Shown in pieces: positions 1-11,000 of a stretch of 64,000 nucleotides of DNA; the first letter of the stretch is position 1; each line of letters starts with the position of its first letter. The position numbers and the translations under genes were made by a program. Origin of the DNA: Lingula anatina (lineage: Eukaryota; Brachiopoda; Lingulata; Lingulida; Lingulidae); contig NW_019775677.1 of the NCBI RefSeq assembly GCF_001039355.2, positions 97,618 to 161,617 on the forward strand. The letters are read 5' to 3'. Below the pieces are notes generated by a model, which was given only the letters and a program-made list of their open reading frames with translations, was not told the DNA's origin and ran no database searches.

Positions 1-4
1 CTAA

Positions 5-241
5 GGCTTCGTTCACATGCAATGTCTATTTTCTATTTTCTATTTTCTATTTTCGGTATGTCTTATGATCACGCTCTGTGCCCTGAACATCCCGCGGCGT
101 AATTACTGGCAGCGCGAGCCAGTTACTTATAAGAAGCCAGTAATTACGCCGCGGGATATTCAGGGCACAGAGCGTGATCATAAGACATACCGAAAATAGA
201 AAATAGAAAATAGAAAATAGACATTGCATGTGAACGAAGCC
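5..241. mobile_element. PIF/Harbinger-type palindromic MITE
   Basis: Two arms of about 106 bp (5-110 and 136-241) are inverted copies differing at only about one base, separated by a 25 bp loop. The element is flanked on both sides by TAA (2-4 and 242-244), the target duplication typical of PIF/Harbinger elements, and its ends begin GGCTTCGTTCACATGC. Each arm contains a short TATTTTC-type tandem repeat. It has no coding capacity of its own; reading frames across it are mirror images of each other. Arm similarity suggests recent activity or gene conversion. Family assignment is inferred from target duplication and ends. Confidence 0.8.
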
Positions 242-244
242 TAA

Positions 245-909
245 ATGTTAATCCCTTTCATTTATCATTTTCAAAGATTGGTAATGGCTTTCGTGGTAAT
301 GCCCAAGCAACAAAAATGTGTAAAGACAACTACGTGCTTTGGCATGCTTAGTTGTTTTAGCATGGTTTTTCAGAGCTTTTTTACCACTGCTTCCATACCG
401 GATCACGTCGTTGCACCATACACACCAAGCTTCTCCGGCGTCCGGGGGACTTTCGCTTCCGAACATAGGTAGAAAAAAAATCGTCATTATTGTCCTTTTC
501 CTCCAGCCAACTCCAACTAAATCTATTTTTGACAGTAATGTCGATGTTTCTAATATCGTCTGTTCTCTGCGAAATCCATTTAGTTTGGTTTAGTTCAAAA
601 TTCCGCGCACGCGGTGTCAAAACTTTCCACATGGGTGCCGACATTAAAGCCTACATTTCCAACCAATCAAGCGCCATAAATAAATCACGTGCTACGGTTG
701 TGACTAGATATTGTGTTGAAACGCAGCTCTGTCGCAATGGTTGAAATGCGACGTTCCTCTGACGCATCGTTCGTCCAGTCCGCGACCACGTTAAAAACGA
801 GAATTCCGGAACAAAATATAGAATATTTAGAATAGAATAAAATAGAAAATTTTATAACTGGACGCAAAAAACCGGAATTCCGGTAAAAACCGGAAGACTA
901 GCATCCCTG
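245..909 (-). pseudogene. Degenerate hAT-like transposon 5' end with BED-type zinc finger
   Basis: Read on the minus strand the region begins near 909 with CAGGGATG, a hAT-like terminus, followed by repeated CCGGAATTCCGG-like words. A reading frame from about 644 leads through NRFSWSWLEEKD and then shifts frame in a C-rich run near 440-450 into a zinc-finger segment (about 430-330) with the spacing C-x2-C...H-x4-H and the words YGSSGKKALKNH. This resembles the BED-type finger that starts many hAT transposases. The catalytic part is missing: the sequence stops at the MITE ending at 241. It is a broken remnant, not a functional gene. Confidence 0.5.
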
Positions 910-2647
910 AAGAGATATATCCCATGTCCAATTTTAGTTCATCCAAAAATATCAAGCAGCTTACCAAATAAGAGTTTCACTTTATGTTTGTAGCTTGTAA
1001 TCTTTGTGCCAATAACATTCACCACAGTTACTTTCCTTTAAAATGTATAATGAAATACTCAAATATCTGTCAACTTAATTTCTGTATGGTAAAAAAAAAA
1101 AAAAAACTGCCGTTTATGTAAAAGAAGTCCAGAGCACAAAAAACAGGAAGGAAAAAAGGCCACACCTGGAGAACAGGATGAATGACAACCATGCCAACTG
1201 AAACTCAATACTGTTACTAGTAAGAAGAGAGCCTTTTGGGACAAAACATGTAAGAATCCATGAAGTCACACATAAAAACATCCATTTAGAGCCTTATATA
1301 TACATACACACAACCAACCGACTTCATATAAAGCCCTTTTCGCGTTAAGTGGTATACTTCAGCGATACAGTCCGTACACTTTGAGACGTACTAACATGCA
1401 ATAACACTGCAGGGGGTTTTACTCCCTTTTACAAATTTGGCTCAGGTGTGCTTTTTGCTGTTAAGACAAGTTAATTAAATGGTCGTTTAAAGAGCAGAGG
1501 CTCCATTTATGTGAAGCTCTAACATGCCAGTCAGGCTATTTAAGTTGTAAATCTTTCAAAGTGTACAAGTACATTCTGTATTGCTCAAGAATATGGCTAC
1601 ATATGAAAAGGGTCTTAATATTGTATAGATAGACTTTGTAGAACCCAGTTGCAGTGCACCACACATACACTTATAACACCACTGCAAAGTATAACATTTA
1701 TGACAGTCCCTTTGCATAGCCTTTCCCACCAAAAACTAACCTAAAGCCATTCACACAGTTTGCCCTATAGACAACCCTTCCACAGACCCTGACTCTTCTA
1801 GCCCCAATTTGTGGTCAAACAGCCCCCTCCCAGGGCCTCACTTGTATACTACCACATGGAAGAGAGACACAAAATCCCCTTACAGAGCCCCACTGTAGAG
1901 TCACAGTCAGCTTTCCTTCTTGATGGAACCAATTACAATTTGGTCACAACAATGGGGGTAAAAAAAGGTACATTTTATCTGGAAAAGACCACCCTTTAAA
2001 ATAATTGGCAACCCCCCTCCCCTCAATTGTGCTCTACACATACAGAAAATCAACTATAGACCACTACATCTTACTTGATTTACACCCGTCTCCATCCTCA
2101 CGAGTGTCTGAAATTGGGATGTGCAGCTTTTATTTTTCTAATACGCTATGACTGGGGACAGTTTTAAACAGAACTTTGTGCATAACTTTGAACTTTGAGG
2201 CTGAAATTTTATTCTACTTTTATCCAAGACTAAGCATTTATTGTCCAATCAATTGAAATATTGACCATGGCTTAAAAAAATAATAAATTTAAAACTGTTT
2301 AAAGTCAATAGTTATAATAATGAGCTAGCCTATTTTAAATACTACTGCAGATGCAGCCCAAATTAAAGAGAAAAACATGAGTCTGATTAGAGACCAAAGT
2401 TCAATCTTTGTTTATTCATCCAACAAGTGCTAGATGTACTATATGCTAGGCTAGCATAGAGAATTTTAGATAAATACTCTAGTTAATCAAATACATCTTA
2501 TAAAATAGCTTTGTTGTATTTGCAAAAAATTATTTTTAAGCCAAAATAATGCACTAGAGAGGCCATTATGTTTAAAGATATCAACAAGGCAACGGTTGAC
2601 ATAGCAACAAGAGACAAACATGACAGTGTATCCAGATATTTGAGCAT
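910..2647. other. Non-coding stretch between hAT remnant and UPRT exon 5
   Basis: I see no convincing exon on either strand. The remaining UPRT exons expected here (for the C-terminal PRPP-binding half) were looked for on the minus strand and not found. The sequence is AT-rich with short homopolymers, for example at 1091-1106. Confidence 0.5.
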
Positions 2648-2648
2648 N
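2648..2648. other. Single N (assembly join) inside UPRT exon 5
   Basis: The N falls in the codon after the conserved RIG of UPRT. To its right the protein matches UPRT; to its left it does not. It probably marks a contig join with lost sequence. Confidence 0.7.
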
Positions 2649-4724
2649 TTCCAATCCTGATTGACCGACAGCAGTCTCGGAGACCTTGTTCCATTGCCTC
2701 TCCTACCAACATAACATGAAAACTGTGCTGTTAATATCTACCTCAATGTACTAGAAAATTGGATAAATTCTTCATTTGTGTGACTGAAAGTACAGTATTT
2801 ATGTATTATTATTATTTTTGTACCTTTTTATGAGCTTAGTCTGGCATTAAGTATGATTAAAAAATATGTTGCTAAATTAAGAAAATTCATGGAATGAAAA
2901 GGAAGGTATTTATATATCTTATTTCAATCAATCTTGAATTACTTCAAACAACAAAAGAAAAAAATATATACAAGATCTAACAAACATTTTAAATATACAT
3001 TGGAAACAGAATTTCATTATTTCATCTTATGTATATCTGTGATATGTATTACTTGCTACTAAGAAAACAATGCTTAGAATCAATCAAACTCACCACTCCT
3101 CATAATACTGACTCCACAATTGCCTCGTTCATACTTCAGTCCATCATATGGATACCCTACAATTACATTGAAATATTATACCAGTTCAATATAAATGACG
3201 GGCAATAAAAAGCCCTAACACCTTCTTATATGTAATGATCATCTTTACACTATGACAGTAATCTCACACTTCTTTTTTCTTTTGGGTGTTACGTTTTACT
3301 GTGTATATAAGTGTCTTAGAAAACTCTTCCTTATTGTACAAGTATAACTGATATGATGGAGCACTTGGTTTAAGAAAGTGTGTGTGTGTGTGTGTGAATC
3401 TGCCTTCACACAAGCATCTTCCGACATGTCCTCACCTGTGGGAGTAATAACTGAACATTTCGTATAAGGTAGCTGATTCAAACCTTCTTCTACAACAAGA
3501 CGGATCTAAGACAGAAAAAAAAAAGAAGACAGAAACATATTTTAACCAACAAAGATATAAAATACAGTTAAAGTTTAAATAATTTCATCTTCCAAAATAG
3601 TTAATTTTTTTTAACTGGTCATCCAGGCCAGATCTTTACAATTTAATTGCAAAACTGGTTTCAAATCTACAACACAAGGTTTTGATATTTAAGAATCTGA
3701 TGACAATTCATGACGTTCTTCTATTCCTAACAGAAATATTGCAAAGGTTATTCTGACTGTGCATAAAATAATATCTGGCTTGTAAAATGTTTTTTTGAAA
3801 ATATTTATGGCTCCTTGCAGAGGTTCAGATGTGGGAGTTCGAACTCATGTTAGAGCTGCAAAAATCTTTCTCCTGTACAAATCTTGACCAACAACTTGAT
3901 AAACATATTATTGAGTTCAAGGCAAATGCATTATTGGGTGCAGTATCCAAATAGCAAGTTATTTTGATGCTTAAAGCAATATCAAGGTGTTATTTCATGC
4001 CATTTCGGTGTTTATAGTGAGACCATATATCAATGGTAATTATTTTAAACTCAGAATTTTCTACTTACCAATCTATCTGCATGGAATATAAAATCACTCC
4101 TAGATGTGCTCCTAGAATATAAAACCAAAAACTTGCAACATGGTTTAATGCCACTTAAAAGTCATTCTTACTAGTACTCTAGGGACTCTTTGAAAACTTT
4201 GATGGAAATAAACACAAAAACAACAAAAAAATTACAAGCAATTATAGATAATAATTTTTGAAATTACCAAGAGTAAACACTTATTTGAATAAAAAGTATC
4301 ATTGAGAAATAAAAAATTAAAATCCTTCCGAGATGACATTTGGTGTAAAAATTAAAATGCAATATCCCGAATGACCTGAAACCGACATGTAAACAAAAAT
4401 TTTAAACTCAAATACGTAATAGGTTACTGAAATATAAGCTCTTGGCATTTATTAAAATGGGCACAATTGTTACTTGATAGTTTCTTTTGTTAACTGTTTA
4501 ACAAAATAAAGAATCCATTGTGAAGTAGCACCGGTGCACGTGCCGTTTAAATTATTTTAACGTTAACAAATTTATGCTTACTAGTACAATATTTCAACTT
4601 ACTTGTCGCGAAGCACTGTCTGTAATTCCTTTATTTGGTCGGTTATTTTCATTCGTATGAGATTAGGTCCTAAATCATCTTGTGTTTCGTGTGCAACTGA
4701 ATTTTGAATCAGATCTGGTTCCAT
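2649..4724 (-). CDS. UPRT: Uracil phosphoribosyltransferase homologue, 5' five exons (partial)
   Basis: Five minus-strand exons, each bounded by AG/GT: 4603-4724, 4069-4111, 3436-3505, 3094-3156 and 2649-2702. They encode about 115 residues: a short N-terminus (MEPDLIQNSV), then the strongly conserved UPRT words TDQIKELQTVLRDK, SRSDFIFHADRL, IRLVVEEGLNQLPY, KYERGNCGVSIMRSG and EQGLRDCCRSIRIG. The family transfers ribose-phosphate from PRPP to uracil in microbes; animal UPRT proteins are reported to lack some uracil-site residues, so activity is uncertain. The C-terminal half with the PRPP-binding loop is absent because the sequence breaks at the N at 2648. The start was chosen as the first ATG of the exon; the N-terminus is much shorter than in human UPRT. 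It lies head-to-head with ABCB7, start codons 325 bp apart. Confidence 0.88.
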
Positions 4725-5049
4725 TTTCTCTACCTTGCTCGGTAAGTGTCGGTAAGAGACAAATACACGTTTTTTCAGCTACTGTTAGCTGATGTACACA
4801 TGGTCAACCGCGTAGCGCACAAGTTTCTACGCTGCAAAATATAAACCACGGAGATTCAATCACTTTTAATAAGAATACATATCTATGTTTTGTTAACATT
4901 GGGCCATTTTCTAACAATGAATGGTTTTATCTAAATACCAAGAGATGTTTTACGTGTTCAAAGATGAAATGTTTTGTCAGATGCTAGCGGATGTATATTT
5001 TGTTTACAGCCCTATGTCGCCATCTACAGTTGTGTCTGAGTTGAAGGTC
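4725..5049. promoter_or_regulatory. Probable bidirectional promoter of UPRT and ABCB7
   Basis: This 325 bp interval separates two divergent start codons, so both 5' UTRs and core promoters must overlap here unless upstream non-coding exons exist. A YY1-like CGCCATCT lies at 5018-5025, about 25 bp before the ABCB7 ATG. No TATA box is obvious at a usable distance from either start. Role inferred from geometry. Confidence 0.5.
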
Positions 5050-8000
5050 ATGGCAGTGTTTCGTCTACTACAGCGACTTGATCTGTCACGCTGTAGTAAA
5101 TTCACCCCCTGTATAGATAAATCCAAATCTCTTCACAGTTGTAATTACAGAAGATTTCCACAGTGCTCCTTTCTGCGACCAAAGACTTTTGGAATCGGTC
5201 CAGGTTACCAGGTACTTAACAAAATATGTTGAACTCGCACAGCAATTCACGGCCCTGATTTAACTGGAAGGGGAATGCGGGGTGGGGTTGTGGGGGGTAG
5301 TTGAAATATAGAATGAGCGCCCGCCACAGATCTAAAACACCAGCCATTACGTGGCCGTGGTCATTGCAGTGCAATCTATGTGTATAGTCAGAACAGTCTA
5401 TTGGGAAAGGAACACGATTTATTCGCTATTTTGATTATAGAAAAAGCTAAATATTGCTTTTATTTCCCCTGCCTCTCCAAAGAGTCTTCTGATGGTGCTT
5501 GCACTCACTTGTCATTTATTATTTAACCATTCAAATAATGTAAGATTTAGTTTTAAAATATTTAGGGTTCTTGCCAGAGCCACTGAATTTGAAGTCATCA
5601 TGCACAATTGGTTATACTGAACTTATAGCTCTGCATTAGTTTTTATATTAGAGGTGAAAACTCTGATTTAAATACGTAGCAAATAGATTAATAGGAGAGT
5701 CAAAAATTCTTTATATACATATTATAGGAATGTTGAATTATTTTTCGTGTAACATTTGAAATGCAATATTATTTTGTTAATGCTGGTTCTCTATCTTTAG
5801 ACTAACAAACATTCTGAAAATCAATCTTTGCCATCATTTTTGAAAATCTTGTTTAATGAATGGCAACTGCATCCAACTGTTGGCATTATATGCATGAAAC
5901 ACAGTTGAATGTGAATAGTCTAATCAATATTTTAAGGTACTCTCTGAAACCAAAGTTACTGGTGTCCACAGATATGGCCACACCTCTGACGGGTCTGACC
6001 AGCAAAGAAGTGAGGCTGGGAACAAGGAAAAAAAGACCACTCTATCAAAGAACAACAAGAAAGAAATTAACCACTTCCCTGACGGACCAGACCAGCAAAA
6101 AGGTCAGATTGATGGCAAGGGAAAGCTTCCTGTGGACATATTATCAGGGAGCAAGGAGAAAGATGTCAACAACTGGCAGGTTTTGCGCAATTTGATGCGT
6201 TTTGTTTGGCCAGAAAATGATCCTGGAAGCAGGGTTCGAGTGGTCCTTACTGCCTCATTATTGGTTGCATCTAAGGTAGGTTGTGAAGTTGCTGAAACAT
6301 GTTGGGGAGCACCTGAAAGCAGTACTTATTATAGGAGATTATAGATCATTTTCAAACAAAATCATTTTCCCCAAACAAAGTGATGGTACTCGTAAATGCA
6401 ATGCATTATTAAGTATTGTTTCATTAAGTTTCTTATTTAGAGTTTAGAATTTTTGATTCATCTAAAAGCATTCAATTATTAAGCCAAGTTAAATACTGTA
6501 ATGCCCTAGAAGGAACCTAATGTGCATTCTAAAGCCAGAAAGTTTGGAAATGATTGTCTATCTGACTGTCTGCCTGCGTGCAACTGTAATCCCCTCCCCT
6601 CTCCCTCTTTCATCTTCCCTTCCTTTATACTTGATTTTATTTGTCAAAAACTAAAGAAAATATAATAACAAATATTTTCTTAAGTTTTTTTATCCTTTAT
6701 TTTATAATGATGTGTACCGTATGAAAAAATAAGTTCAAATGCTGAAGCGTATGATTATGAGTATGCTAGCTTTTTGTAATTTATAGTGCTATACTCGAGG
6801 TCTTCACATTGATTTATGAACCTGTTTGTTATTTTTAGGGTGTGACAGTCACCGTACCTTACATATTCAAGTGTCTGGTAGATAACTTGAATGAGCAAAC
6901 AAATGCTTTGAACGTGGTTGGTGAAGCTGCAGATATGGTTTTTATATTGGTGGTATCATGTAAGTTATAGGTGGTTAACCTTTGTATCAACAGATATAAG
7001 ATACAGGGGGAGAGAAAACCCTTGTATGCATTTCTTTTGTAAATTTCTTGATAGATAAATTTTATATAGATATTTGTTAGGTCTGTTTGTAGGCATTGTA
7101 TGCCATACATTGGCTATATACTAATTAAAGGAAACGATGTGCTATATTGTTATACATTTGTATTTTAGTATCCAAGGCAGCAGTACTGGTTATATTGAAT
7201 TTCATATCTTCCCTTGGAAAATATTTATTTTTTGGTTCAGATGCAAAATCTTGTTATCTTGATCCTGATTAAATGTTATGTCCTTGTTTATCAAATACTG
7301 TGCAACAACGGCAGTATTGCCATTTATTGCCTGTGACATTTTTTCTTACTTTCGTTCCAGATACTCTTGCGCGTGTGACTGCTAGTGTCTGTAACGAGCT
7401 GCGTAACTGTGTGTTTTCCAAGGTATCCCAGAGGTCTGTGAGGCAGGTCGCAAATAAAGTATTCCACCATCTTCACAGCTTAGACCTCAGCTTTCATCTG
7501 GGGAGGAAAACGGGAGCACTTCTTGATGCAGTTAACAGGGGGTCTAAGTATGTTTTTCACACACCTCTTTTCTGTAGATTTGATTGAAAGATTGAATTTA
7601 GTTTAGTTTATACCAGAATTCAGTTGAAAAAGTCCAGTCCAATCAGATACTTTTACTTCTCTTGAAGCAAATAACAAAATATGACAGTCTTCTAGAACTA
7701 GATATATACATTCTACATTATATTTTAAGTGTGAATGTGAATTATCTAAGATGTTAACATGTTACATGCCACTTTTTCTTTATTGTTACATGATTATTCA
7801 TTTATTCCAGGGGCATCAGTTCCATCCTATCTACTTTAGTAGTGAATCTTATACCTACCTTATTTGAAGTCACTCTAGTCACTTGTATCATGGTAAGTCA
7901 TGCCAGTCACTGGCCTCATGGAGAGTCATGCTAGTCACTGGCTTTATGGAGAGTCATTCTATGTTATTTACATGTATCATAGTTGATTTGGTAGAACTTT

Positions 8001-11000
8001 CTTATCAATGTGCAGTTGTATTGTTATGGAAATTATGAAAAATATGGAAAAATAACTTTATCAAATATTTGGCAATGGGGGAAGTGTTTAACATGTTTTT
8101 GTAACTTTTACATTAAGTACTTGTACATTTGGATTATCTCACACAAAAAAAAAAAAGAAAAAAACAAACAAACAAACAAGCAAAAACAAAAACAAAAAAA
8201 TGAAGTGGGCTTATTTCCAAGTCAGTGTATTTCCCTGTTATCTTTAAGTAGATATGTGGTGAAAGAATAGCATTTTGTTTTTATTCCAGTATTACAAGTT
8301 TGGTGGGACTCTTGCCTTGGCTACTCTTGGCTGTGTTGGACTGTATGTAGCTACAACTTTAGCCATAACTACTTGGAGGTAAATACATATCTTTTTGGTT
8401 TTATGAAATATTTCCTTTGAATTTTAAATCTTGGACAATAAGGTTTATGGTTTTCTCGAGTATCCAGTATCATGTCATTCACATGGATAAATTTAAAGAG
8501 AAGAATTCAGGAAATTTTGTGTTTAATAGCTTTCATTGGTCATTCCAAATTTAAATATCACTTCCGATAAAAGATTCGGGAAATTTTGTGTATAATAACT
8601 TTCAGTGGTCATTCCAAATTTAAATGTCACTTTCAGTAAAAGATACAAGTATTGGCATGGCTTGTATGTGTTATTTGATTTATTAAAATCTTCTTTGACA
8701 TAGAAACTAGAATTATAAATTTTATTAAATTTATTTGCAGAACAAAATTCAGAAAAGCCATGCAGAGAGCAGATGATTTATCAAGAAATAGACTGCTTGA
8801 CTCTTTAACGAACTATGAAACTGTCAAGGTATGGTGAAAACACTTAACAATGTACTCGTATCAAACACCAGCTGTTCTGTATTCTACCCAATGCCAGGAG
8901 GAGGTGTGTTAATCTGTTAATTGCATTCAACAAGAGTCCCCATGGATTTTGTTCAAACTACCTAGTTCGATAGTTTCACTGTAAACACACCCTCACATCT
9001 CTTTCTGTATGTTATATTTCAGTACTTCAACAACGAACCATACGAGGCAAAACGCTACGACGAACCTCTAGCTAAGTCTGAAGATTCTAATATAAAGATA
9101 GCTTACAGCCTAGCCCTGTTGAATGGGACCCAGAACTTGATTTTGAATATAGGTATATTCACGGGAATGCTAATTGCCTGTAATGGAATTAAAGAAGGTA
9201 TGTCATGGTATTTTAATATTAGGTTTGTCATGGTATGTAGGTATGTCATGGGATTTAGTAATTAAGTCATGGTATTTGGTAGGTATGTCATGGTGTTTTG
9301 TGACTCGATTTCACCACCTGGCAAACTTACAATGAAATGGTATTTTGATAAAAATTAAAAATGGGAAATGCAGTGTTGAAGAATTGGGCATGCCATTTAC
9401 AGTGTACTGTAGGTAATGGCATGGATAGCGATGTCCCAGTTATCAATTTTCTCTGTATGATAGTAGCCTTTTAATATTCAAATTTTATCATGAAATTAAT
9501 GAGAGATGATCATTCCAGGAAAGCAGAAGTTCACTGGCAAAATATAAATAAGAGTGAAAAAATAAGTATTATTTCAAAATAACAAGGTCTGGGTTCATTT
9601 GAAAATGAAACCACTTCTGCTCCTCCTGAAAACTGTTTTTTCCTACAAAGGTTTTCAAAAACAAATGTGAAGAATCTTTTAAGAAACTTTATGAAACACA
9701 TCCCACTAATAAACAGTCTTGGACTCAAAAGATGATGATGAAAACATAACCTTGAATCCTTCATTTGCAGAGGTCATGACTTGTAATTGTTATTGTATAA
9801 TGCTAGGTACGATGACAGTCGGTGACCTGGTGATGGTGAATACACTGCTGTTCCAGCTGTCTCTGCCTCTTAATCTCCTCGGCTCCAGCTACAGGGAAGT
9901 GCAACAGAATCTCATTGACATGCAGAGCATGTTTAAACTTCTAGGAGAGACTTCTTTGATAAAGGTAGAGGAAGCTTTTAATATTTCTTAACTTCTTTGG
10001 GGAGGGAGTGTGGGGTGGAGGAGGGGGGTTGAAAGTGACATGTGCGACTTAATAATGTAGGTAGCAATACAATTTCCCTGTATATGAAAAGCAATAAAGG
10101 CAATACTGGCATGTACAGTTGGGGTACGAAAGTTCAATAAAAGTATACATGTTAGATCATGAACTATATAAATGTGTTATTGATAATGTCTCTGGCTTTG
10201 TTACTAGTACATGACAATTAGGGCACATTCAGAACAAGCTGATCCACAGACTAGTTAGTCTATGGATCGATAAGTTGTGAATTCTCTCAATCAGCAAGGG
10301 AGATCTTCTCAGTGAGGTTTTCTTCTCAGGACAAGCCAGATGCAGTTGATTTGGTTTGCACCCCGCAGGAGTCGGAGATTCGATTTGAAAATATCCACTT
10401 TAGTTATGTCCCTGGCAACCCTATCCTGCAAGGCCTATCTTTTACAGTTCCCAGTGGAAAAAGAATTGCCATTGTTGGTGGCAGCGGATCAGGGTATGGT
10501 AATAAACATAAATGTTCAAACACCTTGCAAATTTTAAAAAATAAATTCGTCAGGGTTTCCCTTTTTGTATCTCAAAATGGTTAACTGTTGTTAAACACAA
10601 AGCCAACGAACATCTCAAAATGTTGAAGCAACATTTTTAAGAATTTTTTAAACAAAACAGTTTAAATCTATGAAAAAAAGACTTACGGACATTTTATATC
10701 GCTACTTGTAGTTTTACATTTATGCACAGACGGTGCTATTGACATTAACATGATAAATCATGATTTTATCTCCTGAAATGTTTGAATTGAAAATTCTAAA
10801 TAATGCATAATTCTCTTTATTACAGAAAGTCCACAATCATCCGGCTACTGTTCAGGTTTTATGATCCTGAGCAGGGGAGGATACTTGTAAATGGGCAGGA
10901 CATCAGAGACCTGAAGATGGACAGTCTGAGGAAAGAAATAGGGGTTGTACCTCAGGTGAGAGAACTGTTGAGGAAGGAAATAGGGGTTGTACCACAGGTA

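Noticed and set aside
17-229. Two mirror-image 60-residue frames on opposite strands near the window start
   Set aside because: Both are created by the palindromic MITE arms and have no independent support.
1059-1244. Minus-strand frame with a hydrophobic start, possible secreted peptide or UPRT exon
   Set aside because: No match to the UPRT C-terminus, crosses a poly-A/T tract, no splice context.
3380-3400. CRISPR-like or other direct repeat arrays
   Set aside because: Only eukaryotic microsatellites and minisatellites are present; no spaced conserved repeats.
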